DNA of 64,000 nucleotides from assembly GCF_963667405.1 (NCBI RefSeq), contig NZ_OY763408.1, forward strand, positions 1,139,757-1,203,756, in the 5' to 3' direction. Shown piece by piece: positions 1 to 7,681 of this stretch. The notes below the pieces were generated by a model that saw only the letters and a list, made by a program, of their open reading frames with translations, had not been told where the DNA came from and searched no databases. Position 1 is the first letter of the stretch, and every line of letters begins with the position of its first letter. Both the position numbers and the translations under genes were made by a program. This DNA comes from an uncultured Sphaerochaeta sp. Lineage in GTDB: Bacteria > Spirochaetota > Spirochaetia > Sphaerochaetales > Sphaerochaetaceae.

Positions 1-651
1 GATCGCCTTATGGTTTTGAAAGCGGATATCACCGATAAGCAATCCATCGGGCAAGCGCTCGACGCTCTTGAATCCGAATGGGGGGTAGCTGATGTCCTGA
101 TCAACAATGCAGGCCTCGATACCCAGCCCAGTGCACCCCCCGAGGTCAGTGGTCCTTTCGAGGAATTCCCGGTGGAAGTGTTCAGGGAGGTCGTAGATAC
201 GAATCTTGTCGGTACGTTCCTGATGACGCAAGCCGTTGGGGCTCGCATGGTCAGATCAGGAAAGCCGGGGTCCATCATCAATGTTGGCTCAATCTATGGA
301 ATGCTCAGTCCTGTCCAGGATATCTATGCATACAAGAAGGAACTTACCGGCATACCCTTCATCAAGCCGGTAGCGTACAGTGCAGCCAAGAGCGGAATCT
401 ACAATCTTACCCGCTATTGTGCCACGTATTGGGCGAAGCAGGGAATCAGGGTAAACACCCTTACCCCTTCGGGTGTATGGCGTGAGACCCAGGATGAGTA
501 TTTCCACGCCAATTACCACGCACGGATGCCGATGGGAAGAATGGCAAAAGCCGATGAATTCAATGGTGCGGTCATCTTCCTTGCAAGCAATGCTTCCTCC
601 TACATGACCGGTTCAAACCTCGTGGTTGATGGAGGTTGGACAGCATGGTAA
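1..651 (+). CDS. Short-chain dehydrogenase/reductase, 5' end outside window
   Basis: The reading frame is open from the first base, so the start and the N-terminal TGxxxGxG nucleotide-binding loop lie upstream; the ATG at base 10 is internal. What remains shows the SDR landmarks: NNAG in the central strand, a serine in the INVGS segment, and the YSAAK catalytic Tyr-x-x-x-Lys, followed by the usual C-terminal DGGWTAW ending. It probably oxidises or reduces a sugar, sugar acid or polyol with NAD(P); the substrate cannot be read from sequence. Its stop codon lies inside the start of the aldolase-like gene that follows, so the two are translationally coupled, and another SDR follows that, which suggests one pathway for a sugar acid. 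Confidence 0.85.
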   Translation, partial: DRLMVLKADITDKQSIGQALDALESEWGVADVLINNAGLDTQPSAPPEVSGPFEEFPVEVFREVVDTNLVGTFLMTQAVGARMVRSGKPGSIINVGSIYGMLSPVQDIYAYKKELTGIPFIKPVAYSAAKSGIYNLTRYCATYWAKQGIRVNTLTPSGVWRETQDEYFHANYHARMPMGRMAKADEFNGAVIFLASNASSYMTGSNLVVDGGWTAW

Positions 652-1526
652 CCAGAAATCCCCACATCATCTCTGCCCTCGTTACCCCCATGAACGAGGA
701 CAGGAGTATCGATTTCGACGCATTGGAAGCACTTGTACAGTTTGAGATGGACCAGGGAGTGGAAGGTTTCTACTGCTGCGGGTCCTCCGGTGAGGGCTTG
801 TTGCTCAGCGTGGATGAACGGAAGGCAGTCGCACAGCGTGTGGCTTCAGCCAGCTCCCGAAGAGTTCCGATGTATGTGCATACCGGATCATTGGGAACAC
901 GGGAAGCGATCGAACTGTCGGTGCATGCACAGACAGTCGGGGCCGAAGCCGTCTCTCTGATCCCCCCCATCTACTACCACTACAGCCAGGAAGAAATTGC
1001 AGGGTACTATCAGGATGTGGCGGATGCGGTTGACCTGGGGGTGATCGTCTACAATATTCCCCAGTTCACCGGCATCTCGTTTTCCAAGGGGAGTCCGCTG
1101 CTCATGAATCCCAAGATCGTGGGTATCAAGCATACGTCGATGAATCTTTATGAGCTTGAACGCTTGGGACAGGCTTTTCCGCAAAAGACCTTGTTCAATG
1201 GGTTTGATGAGATTTTCCTCTCCAGTCTTGCAGCCGGTGCACAGAGCACCATCGGTACGACCGTGAATGTCTGCCCGAAACTGTTCAAGGCGATCTACGA
1301 AGATTTCCTTTCCAACAACATGGCATCGGCTCAGGCAAGGCAGCACCTTCTGAATTCCTACATTGAGGCAATGGTGAAGGAAGGAATCTTTTCTGCAGTC
1401 AAATACAGCATGACCCTCCTGGGGGTTCCGTGCGGTCCTTGCAGAAAACCCATGAAGGCGTTGGACGCTGAAGCAAAAGCAAGGATTGAGACGGCTCTCC
1501 ACCAATTGGATGCATACCTGGCTTGA
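645..1526 (+). CDS. Dihydrodipicolinate synthase / N-acetylneuraminate lyase family aldolase
   Basis: A 293-residue TIM-barrel class I aldolase, typical length for the DapA/NanA/KDG-aldolase family. I start it at the ATG at 645 because GGAGG at 631-635 is well placed; it overlaps the upstream SDR stop by 7 bases. The family signature GSSGEG is at about residue 46, the catalytic Tyr is in VYNIPQFTG (Tyr136), and the Schiff-base Lys is in GIKHTS (Lys162). Family members condense or cleave pyruvate with an aldehyde. Placement between two sugar-type SDRs favours a catabolic 2-keto-3-deoxy-sugar-acid or related aldolase over lysine biosynthesis, but that is an inference. Confidence 0.85.
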   Translation: MVTRNPHIISALVTPMNEDRSIDFDALEALVQFEMDQGVEGFYCCGSSGEGLLLSVDERKAVAQRVASASSRRVPMYVHTGSLGTREAIELSVHAQTVGAEAVSLIPPIYYHYSQEEIAGYYQDVADAVDLGVIVYNIPQFTGISFSKGSPLLMNPKIVGIKHTSMNLYELERLGQAFPQKTLFNGFDEIFLSSLAAGAQSTIGTTVNVCPKLFKAIYEDFLSNNMASAQARQHLLNSYIEAMVKEGIFSAVKYSMTLLGVPCGPCRKPMKALDAEAKARIETALHQLDAYLA

Positions 1527-1574
1527 CCGCCCAAGCACCCTGTACTACGCTCAAAGCATAGGAAAGGAGTTGCC

Positions 1575-2339
1575 ATGCAAAGGTTTGGATCGCATTTGGA
1601 AGGGAAGCTTGTGGTGGTGACCGGCGCAAGCAGGGGCATTGGACGGGGGCTTGCCACCATCCTGGCAGAAGAAGGTGCACGGGTGGCGCTTGCCGCCCGC
1701 GATACCGATACCCTGCACTTGGTCAAGGCCGAGATCGAGGAAAAAGGCGGCGAGGCCCATGTCTTTGGGCTCGACCTGAGGCGGGTCTCCTCCATCAGGG
1801 AGTGTTTTGCCCAGATAGAGGAGAAGCTCGGCCCCATCGATGTGCTGGTGAACAACGCCGGCATGGGAAACCCGATACCTGCGGAGGAGATCACCGAGGA
1901 AGACTGGGACTGGATGATGGATCTCAACCTGAAAGGAACCTTCTTCTGCTGCCAGGAAGCAGGGAAACGAATGCTGGAGCGCGGAAAGGGAAGGATCGTC
2001 AACATCTCAAGTCAGGCAAGTGTCGTTGCCATCCCGCAGGAGGCGGTCTACTGCGCCTCGAAGGGAGGACTCAACATGCTCACCAAAACCCTTGCGGTGG
2101 AGTGGTCGGGAAGGGGTGTCACCGTGAACGCGGTGGGGCCGACCTTTGTCCATACCCCTGGAACAGCAGAGCGGCTGGATGATCCAGCTTTCCTTTCCAA
2201 GGTATTGGCAAACATTCCCAGGGGAAGGGTGGCAACCATCGACGATGTGGCCTCGGCAGTGCTCTATCTGGCCAGCGACCATGCGGACATGGTGACCGGC
2301 ACCTTGCTGCTGGTGGATGGCGGTTGGACAGCACTCTGA
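1575..2339 (+). CDS. Short-chain dehydrogenase/reductase (gluconate 5-dehydrogenase-like)
   Basis: A complete 254-residue classical SDR. It shows the TGASRGIGRG cofactor loop near residue 18, NNAGMGNP in the middle, INISSQ with the catalytic serine, Tyr159 and Lys163 in YCASKGG, and a C-terminal DGGWTAL. The start at 1575 has an upstream AAGGAG. The gene lies 48 bases after the aldolase-like gene in the same direction and closes what looks like a three-gene sugar-acid operon. Similar proteins reduce keto-gluconates or act on related sugars; the sequence alone does not give the substrate. Confidence 0.85.
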   Translation: MQRFGSHLEGKLVVVTGASRGIGRGLATILAEEGARVALAARDTDTLHLVKAEIEEKGGEAHVFGLDLRRVSSIRECFAQIEEKLGPIDVLVNNAGMGNPIPAEEITEEDWDWMMDLNLKGTFFCCQEAGKRMLERGKGRIVNISSQASVVAIPQEAVYCASKGGLNMLTKTLAVEWSGRGVTVNAVGPTFVHTPGTAERLDDPAFLSKVLANIPRGRVATIDDVASAVLYLASDHADMVTGTLLLVDGGWTAL

Positions 2340-2407
2340 TATGAAGAGTTGGTAAAGATGCAGTTGCCGCTCTTGAGTTGGCATGGTCTTGGGGCTACCA
2401 TCTGACT

Positions 2408-3100
2408 ATGATTTATCTTGTTGAAGACAACCAAGGAATACGGGAGACCATCAAGGCCTATCTGGAGCTTGCCGACTATACCGTCGAGGAGTTCGGCCAG
2501 GTTGCGAACGTCGTGGAAAGCCTGATCTACAAGCAACCGGAGTTGGTGATCCTGGACATCATGCTTCCTGATGGCAACGGGTTTGAGCTTGCCAAGCAGA
2601 TTCGCCAGCACAATCCGGCCATTCCCTTTCTCTTCCTTACCGCCCGTGAGGCGGAAAGTGACAGGATAACCGGCCTCGAGCTGGGCGGTGAGGATTACAT
2701 CGTCAAGCCGTTCAGTCCCCGTGAACTGGTCCTGCGTGTGCAGGCAATCCTGCGGCGGGTGCAGAAGAGCCTGAAAGGTGAGGAAGAGGGAATCCGATAC
2801 AAGCTGGGTGAACATACCATGATGCTTGATGAGCACAAGCATGAGGTGAGTGTTGATGCACAGCATGTATCGCTTACCGCCTTGGAATGGAAGATGCTCT
2901 TTTTCCTCTCCTCGAACGCCAAGACACTCATCACGCGCCAACGCCTGCTTGGGGAGTGTCTGGGGTATGTGCATGATGGATCGGACCGCACCATCAACAC
3001 CCATATGAAGAATCTGCGTTCGAAACTGGGAAATGCCGAGTGGATCAAGACCGTGCGGGGCTTCGGCTACTCTTTCTCGGGAGAGAGGGAGAAACCGTAA
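2408..3100 (+). CDS. Two-component response regulator, OmpR/PhoB family
   Basis: A 230-residue regulator with an N-terminal receiver domain (MIYLVEDN at the start, phosphoacceptor Asp50 in VILDIMLPDG, Thr in FLTARE, Lys in VKPF) and a C-terminal winged helix of the OmpR type (SDRTINTHMKNLRSKLG, then VRGFGYSF). I start at the ATG at 2408 because the receiver fold begins immediately there; the ribosome site is weak. The kinase gene starts one base after its stop, so this is a matched pair. Likely targets are the two small secreted proteins downstream, by position only. Confidence 0.9.
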   Translation: MIYLVEDNQGIRETIKAYLELADYTVEEFGQVANVVESLIYKQPELVILDIMLPDGNGFELAKQIRQHNPAIPFLFLTAREAESDRITGLELGGEDYIVKPFSPRELVLRVQAILRRVQKSLKGEEEGIRYKLGEHTMMLDEHKHEVSVDAQHVSLTALEWKMLFFLSSNAKTLITRQRLLGECLGYVHDGSDRTINTHMKNLRSKLGNAEWIKTVRGFGYSFSGEREKP

Positions 3101-3101
3101 C

Positions 3102-4445
3102 ATGCATATGCGATTCAGCCTGACAAAACTCAATCTGTTGCTGGTCATAGCCAGTTTTCTTCTCTTCATGGTCTTGCTTGCCGGTTTGCTTGCCTTTGGT
3201 CTTGATGGATTGATGGAGTCCTGGCATGAGCAGGAACTGACAAGCCTCAACCGGTATATCACCACACGCTTGGAGGAGGTCGGGCAAAGCAATGGTCCTG
3301 ATACGGAAGAGACGCTGCAACAAGCGTTTGAGGGGCTTCCGTACAGTCCGACATACCTGACCATCACCGATGCACTGGGGCGGGTGCTCTATACCTATCG
3401 GACGGCCGAGCGTGGCATGGGAAGGGCAAGGGGCCTTCAGATGGGGCTTTCGGAACCGGAGCACTGGCAGACGGTTCTTGCTTCTGATGGCAGCGTAGCA
3501 TTCCGGTATTCCACCCATCTTCCCTCTTTTGCAGAAATGGAGGGCAATGGGTATTTCCTTTCCGCTGCATGGCAGGTGTTGCTCATCTCCTTTCTCGTTG
3601 CATTTCTTAGTGCAGTGGTCCTTGCATTTTTTGTGCTGTATCCTTTGAAACGACAGAGCGAAACGCTTGCGTCAGCACTCAAGCGCATAGCAAATGGTGA
3701 GCGCAACGTTTCGTTTTCCAAGCAGAAAGTGCTTGAGTTTGAGACTATCGCCGATGCTTCCCTGGTTTTGCAGCATACGCTTTCCAAAGAGGAAAGACTC
3801 CGTTCGCAGTGGACAGCCGACATTGCCCATGATCTGAGAACCCCGGTTACCGTGCTGAAAGGGCAGTTGGAAGCGATAGCTGACGGTGTCTTCACTGCAG
3901 ACCGGAAGAGACTGGATTTGTTGCTTGGTGAGACGGCACGGCTGGAGAACCTGATACAGAGCTTATCGTTGCTCACCAGGCTGGAAAGTCCTGATTTCAA
4001 GGTGGATGCCACCCGTTTCAGTCTTTCTGATCTGCTCGCACAACTACAGGCGCGTTTTGAGGCGGAAGCTGCAAAGCGGGGGATGTGTCTGGGAATCCCC
4101 TCTACCCAAGCTTTTGTGGTCGCAGACAGTATGTTGCTTACCCGAGCACTGGACAACCTCCTTTCCAATGCCATCCGCTACGGGAAGGCAGACAGCACCA
4201 TTGCCATCACCTTCGAAACCGATGAGCAGGATCAGGCAACCTGGCTCTGCATTGAGAATGAAGGGACTATCGACCACGCGTTTCTTCCCCATGTCTTCGA
4301 TCGTCTCAGCCGATCAGAACACTCCCGCTCAACACAGGGAAGCGGTCTGGGCCTTTCCATTGTGAAAGCCATTGTTGAGACGCATCATTGGACCATTCAG
4401 GCAGAAAGCAATCAAACCACGCGATTTATCATTCGCTTTACCTAA
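3102..4445 (+). CDS. Sensor histidine kinase
   Basis: A 447-residue inner-membrane kinase. A first membrane helix spans about residues 10-35, a short periplasmic sensor region follows, then a second helix around residues 155-180 and a HAMP-like linker. The H-box is IAHDLRTPVTV with phosphoacceptor His243; the N-box is LDNLLSNAIRYGK and the G-box is GSGLGLSIVKA. The start at 3102 has a purine-rich GGGAGAGAGGG stretch in front and follows the regulator stop directly. The last 63 bases of the gene are copied 672 bases downstream as part of a tandem duplication. The signal sensed is unknown. Confidence 0.9.
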   Translation: MHMRFSLTKLNLLLVIASFLLFMVLLAGLLAFGLDGLMESWHEQELTSLNRYITTRLEEVGQSNGPDTEETLQQAFEGLPYSPTYLTITDALGRVLYTYRTAERGMGRARGLQMGLSEPEHWQTVLASDGSVAFRYSTHLPSFAEMEGNGYFLSAAWQVLLISFLVAFLSAVVLAFFVLYPLKRQSETLASALKRIANGERNVSFSKQKVLEFETIADASLVLQHTLSKEERLRSQWTADIAHDLRTPVTVLKGQLEAIADGVFTADRKRLDLLLGETARLENLIQSLSLLTRLESPDFKVDATRFSLSDLLAQLQARFEAEAAKRGMCLGIPSTQAFVVADSMLLTRALDNLLSNAIRYGKADSTIAITFETDEQDQATWLCIENEGTIDHAFLPHVFDRLSRSEHSRSTQGSGLGLSIVKAIVETHHWTIQAESNQTTRFIIRFT

Positions 4446-4451
4446 TCTTTA

Positions 4452-4480
4452 CCCAGCGTTGAAACAACCTCAATGCTGGG
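4452..4480. promoter_or_regulatory. Inverted repeat between kinase and small secreted protein
   Basis: CCCAGCGTTGA at 4452-4462 pairs over 11 positions (one G-T) with TCAATGCTGGG at 4470-4480 around a 7-base loop. No T-tract follows, so it is not a standard terminator. The same element is kept identically at 5124-5152 before the second copy. It may be an operator for the adjacent response regulator, or an mRNA stem. Confidence 0.5.
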
Positions 4481-4529
4481 GTGCGACTATTCAGTCAGAA
4501 ACAACAAACCAAATTGACTGGAGGTCAAG

Positions 4530-4937
4530 ATGAACAAGAAGCGAATCATTATCGTAGCCGTGGTTCTTATCGTAAGTATTGCTGCACTCAGCGCAGCTCC
4601 CAGACAGGGCAGAGTCGCAGCAGCTCCTGCACAAACCAGAGTGTCTGCTCCCGTTCAGGCGAGAGTTGCAACCCCAGTCCAGGGAAGAGTAGCAGCCGCT
4701 CCCATGCAGGGCAGAATGGCAACAGCGCCTGTGATGCAGAATGCACAGGCCGTACAGCAGAAGCAGATGGTGCAGGCTCGGGTACTTCAGGATGAGATGC
4801 TTGCAGAAGTTCCTGAAGAACTGCAGGAGTTGATCGCTCAGCACATGGCAGAGGCAGAACAGCGTCAGGCTCTGAACCAAGCAAACAGGGTCGGATATGG
4901 CAGGTCGAACAGCCAGAAACCGAACCGCAGTTGGTAA
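4530..4937 (+). CDS. Small secreted Ala/Gln/Arg-rich repeat protein (copy 1)
   Basis: A 135-residue protein I do not recognise by family. Residues 1-23 form a clear signal peptide (MNKKR, a hydrophobic run, then LSAA). After that come about five degenerate 8-9-residue repeats of the form RVAAAPMQG, rich in Ala, Pro, Gln and Arg, then a more acidic helical segment and a basic polar tail ending in KPNRSW. GGAGG lies 7 bases before the ATG. The mature protein is probably periplasmic or surface-exposed and basic in its first half. It directly follows the two-component pair and has a paralogue at 5202. Confidence 0.75.
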   Translation: MNKKRIIIVAVVLIVSIAALSAAPRQGRVAAAPAQTRVSAPVQARVATPVQGRVAAAPMQGRMATAPVMQNAQAVQQKQMVQARVLQDEMLAEVPEELQELIAQHMAEAEQRQALNQANRVGYGRSNSQKPNRSW

Positions 4938-4955
4938 AAGGTTTTGCGTGAGCGT

Positions 4956-4982
4956 GAGGGGGCCGAAAGGCCCTCATTTTTG
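4956..4982 (+). terminator. Rho-independent terminator after copy 1
   Basis: GGGCC, GAAA loop, GGCCC extended by flanking pairs, followed by a short T-run. It is duplicated after copy 2. Confidence 0.75.
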
Positions 4983-5201
4983 GGTTTGGTTCGGATGACA
5001 CAACCTATGAATGTTGTGTGTCATGAGCTCTGCTGAAGAAGGATATCGGAGGCTCATCATTGGACCATTCAGGCAGAAAGCAATCAAACCACGCGATTTA
5101 TCATTCGCTTTACCTAATCTTTACCCAGCGTTGAAACAACCTCAATGCTGGGGTGCGACTATTCAGTCAGAAACAACAAACCAAATTGACTGGAGGTCAA
5201 G

Positions 5202-5570
5202 ATGAACAAGAAACGTATCGTTATCGTAGCCGTGGTTCTTATCGTAAGTATTGCTGCACTCAGCGCAGCTCCCAGACAGGGAAGAGCCGCAGCAACACCT
5301 GTACAGGGTAGGATGGCAGCAGCCCCGATGCAGGGCAGGATGGCAGCAGCTCCCGCACAGGGCAGGATGATGCAAGCACAGGCCGTGCAGCAGAGACAGA
5401 TGCTCCAGGATTGCATCCTTGAGGATGGGACCCTTGCAGAAGTTCCTGCCGAACTGCAAGAACTGGTAGCTGCACGAAGGGCTGAAGCCGAGGCTCGCCA
5501 GGCAGCGAATCAGGCTGACAGGGTCGGATATGGCAAGGCAAACAGCCAGAGACCGAACCGGAACTGGTAA
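5202..5570 (+). CDS. Small secreted Ala/Gln/Arg-rich repeat protein (copy 2)
   Basis: A 122-residue paralogue of the protein at 4530. The signal peptide differs by one residue. The repeat region holds three regular 9-residue units (RMAAAPMQG type) against four to five less regular ones in copy 1. The tail keeps the NQADRVGYGKANSQ segment and the terminal Asn-Trp. It contains one Cys (in LQDCILED) that copy 1 lacks. The leader, including the 11-bp inverted repeat and ribosome site, is identical to that of copy 1, so both should be expressed under the same control. Confidence 0.75.
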   Translation: MNKKRIVIVAVVLIVSIAALSAAPRQGRAAATPVQGRMAAAPMQGRMAAAPAQGRMMQAQAVQQRQMLQDCILEDGTLAEVPAELQELVAARRAEAEARQAANQADRVGYGKANSQRPNRNW

Positions 5571-5587
5571 AAGGTTTTGCGTGAGCG

Positions 5588-5616
5588 TGAGGGGGCCGAA
5601 AGGCCCTCTTTTTCTG
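5588..5616 (+). terminator. Rho-independent terminator after copy 2
   Basis: Same GGGCC-GAAA-GGCCC stem as at 4956, here with a better T-run (CTTTTTCT). Confidence 0.8.
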
Positions 5617-5777
5617 GTTTAAAGCCATTATGTCAAGATATGAATAGATGTTGCGTATGATTGTAAATGATATATAATTATATATAATATAATGAAAAAA
5701 CAATATTAAAAGACTTGAATTCGCTTGAGAAACCGTCACTTCGACCTCATACTGATATACATAAAAGGAGAAGTGCC

Positions 5778-7133
5778 ATGAGAATGATTGATGTATTGGT
5801 CATTGGCGGAGGCGCCTCAGGATTGCAGGCTGCTATCACGACGAAAACCACTTATCCGGAGAAGGAAGTGGTATTGGTACGCAAAGAGAAGGAAGTGCTC
5901 ATTCCCTGTGGCATCCCCTATATTTTCGGAACACTCAGCGACAGCAGCAAGGACATCCTGCCCGATAAGCTGCTCACCAGTGTAGGGGTTGAGATTGTGG
6001 TCGATGAACTGACGGAAATCAGGGTGAACGACCACCAGTGCGTGTTTGCCAGTAAGGAAACCTGTCAGTACGGCAAACTCATCCTTGCCCTGGGTTCTGT
6101 TCCCACCAAGCCAGCGTGGCTGAAGGGCGGGGATCTGAAGCATGTGTTCACCATCCCCAAGAACAAGGTATACCTTGACCAGATGCTCGAAAGCCTTGCT
6201 CCCCTGAAAGAAGTGATGGTCATCGGGGCAGGATTCATCGGTGTGGAAGTCTCCGATGAATTGAACAAGAAGGGTTACAAGGTCACCCTGCTGGAAATTG
6301 AGAACACCATCCTCAACAAGGCCTTCGACGAGGAGTTCGGAGTACTTGCGCAGGAACACCTTGCAGAGCGCGGGGTGAATGTCATCACCGGCAAGGGGGT
6401 TGCGGAAATCAAGGGCAAGGATGGCAAGGTGGCTTCCGTAGTGCTGAGCACCGGAGAAGAGATCCCTTCCGAGGCTGTCATTCTGTCAATGGGATATGCA
6501 CCCAATACCGCCTTGGCCAAACAAGCTGGGATCGAACTCAATGAGTATGGATTCATCAAGACCTGTGAGTACATGCGCGTACTGCCGTGCACCAGCGACA
6601 TCATAGCCGTCGGAGACTGTGCCGAGAAACGGGACTTCATCACCCGCAAGCTTGACAGAACGATGCTCGCCTCCACCGCTTGTGCAGAAGCACGAACTGC
6701 CGGGCTGAACCTGTACTCGCTCAGTCCCTGCAAGCCCTTTACCGGTACCATCGCCATCTATGCAACGGCCATCGGTTGCCATGCATTCGGGACCGCAGGC
6801 ATCACCGAGACACGGGCTGTTGCAGAGAACTTTGCCGTCATCTGCGGAAGCTTCACCGGAATGGATACCCATCCGGGCAACCTCGAGCATTCGCACAAGC
6901 AGATGGTCAAGCTCATTGTTGCCAGTGATTGCGGCATGATTCTTGGTGCCGAAGTCTATGGAGGGGCAAGCACAGGAGAGCTGACCAATGCAATCGGCTT
7001 CCTGATCCAGAACCGTGTTACGGTCAAGCAGCTCTTGACCATGCAGATCGGCACCCAGCCCCTGCTTACCGGTTCCCCGGCAGGCTATCCGTTGATCAAG
7101 GCAGCGGAAACTATCGTCAAGAAAATGCGGTAG
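5778..7133 (+). CDS. FAD-dependent NAD(P)H oxidoreductase (CoA-disulfide reductase / NADH oxidase family)
   Basis: A 451-residue flavoprotein. The start at 5778 has AAAAGGAG in front. It has an N-terminal FAD loop (VIGGGASGLQAA), a redox-active Cys44 in the IPCGIPYIF segment where this family places its single active cysteine, a second NAD(P) loop (VIGAGFIGVEVSDEL) near residue 150, and VAVGDCAE for FAD binding near residue 275. The C-terminal dimerisation domain is complete. Relatives reduce CoA disulfides, polysulfide, peroxide or oxygen. In an anaerobe, an oxygen- or thiol-stress role next to a flavodoxin is reasonable, but the substrate is not determined. Confidence 0.85.
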   Translation: MRMIDVLVIGGGASGLQAAITTKTTYPEKEVVLVRKEKEVLIPCGIPYIFGTLSDSSKDILPDKLLTSVGVEIVVDELTEIRVNDHQCVFASKETCQYGKLILALGSVPTKPAWLKGGDLKHVFTIPKNKVYLDQMLESLAPLKEVMVIGAGFIGVEVSDELNKKGYKVTLLEIENTILNKAFDEEFGVLAQEHLAERGVNVITGKGVAEIKGKDGKVASVVLSTGEEIPSEAVILSMGYAPNTALAKQAGIELNEYGFIKTCEYMRVLPCTSDIIAVGDCAEKRDFITRKLDRTMLASTACAEARTAGLNLYSLSPCKPFTGTIAIYATAIGCHAFGTAGITETRAVAENFAVICGSFTGMDTHPGNLEHSHKQMVKLIVASDCGMILGAEVYGGASTGELTNAIGFLIQNRVTVKQLLTMQIGTQPLLTGSPAGYPLIKAAETIVKKMR

Positions 7134-7201
7134 GAACGCTATCGTTTTTCCTCCTTTGCCTTCATACTATCTTTGTATGCAAGACAAAGGAGGACTGTAC
7201 G

Positions 7202-7681
7202 GTGAAAACTCTCATTATCTATGCCACCCAACATGGGACTACGAGAACGTGTGTGGAAATGCTCTCCTCGCAGCTGGCGGGAGAGGTGATGATGCTCGAT
7301 CTCAAGGAGCAGAAGACCATCGATATGGATCCGTATGATACCGTAGTACTCGGTGGTGCCATTCATGCCGGCCGGCTCGATGGCAAGATCCGCAGTTTCT
7401 CCTTGGAGCACAAGGACCAGCTGCTCAAGAAGAAGCTTGGCTTGTTCATCTGCGGCATGGAAGACAAAGAGGAAGAGATCAACAAGCAACTTTCCCTCAA
7501 TTATCCGGAGGATCTTCTCTCCCATGCGGTGGCAAAGACCAGCTTCGGAGGCCAGCTCCTGTTCTCCCGTATGGCTCCCATAACCCGTTGGTTCATGCAA
7601 AAGATGAGCAAGAGCAAAGAGGACATCAAAAAGATTCGTACCAATGCAATCAATGAGTTTGCTCAGGCTCTTGCTCACTGA
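7202..7681 (+). CDS. Flavodoxin-domain protein (HemG-like)
   Basis: A 159-residue protein starting at GTG 7202, with AAAGGAGG eight bases upstream. The N-terminal IIYATQHGTTRTC is the FMN phosphate loop and VVLGGAIHAGRLDG is the second flavin contact. The C-terminal FSRMAPITRWFMQKM segment resembles the flavodoxin-like protoporphyrinogen oxidases (HemG, Flavodoxin_5). It may act as a small FMN redox carrier or dehydrogenase. It lies 68 bases after the FAD oxidoreductase in the same direction. Its 3' end overlaps the convergent helicase gene by 32 bases. Confidence 0.75.
   Translation: MKTLIIYATQHGTTRTCVEMLSSQLAGEVMMLDLKEQKTIDMDPYDTVVLGGAIHAGRLDGKIRSFSLEHKDQLLKKKLGLFICGMEDKEEEINKQLSLNYPEDLLSHAVAKTSFGGQLLFSRMAPITRWFMQKMSKSKEDIKKIRTNAINEFAQALAH

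Larger units (their letters stand above)
4383..5617 (+). repeat. Tandem duplication, unit 672 bp (two copies)
   Basis: Bases from 4383 recur from 5055 with a constant offset of 672. The copied block begins inside the 3' end of the kinase gene and runs through the inverted repeat, leader, secreted-protein gene and terminator. The first about 155 bases of the block appear identical; the coding parts differ by substitutions and by changes in an internal peptide repeat. The leftover kinase tail at 5055-5117 shows that the copying direction was left to right. Confidence 0.9.
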
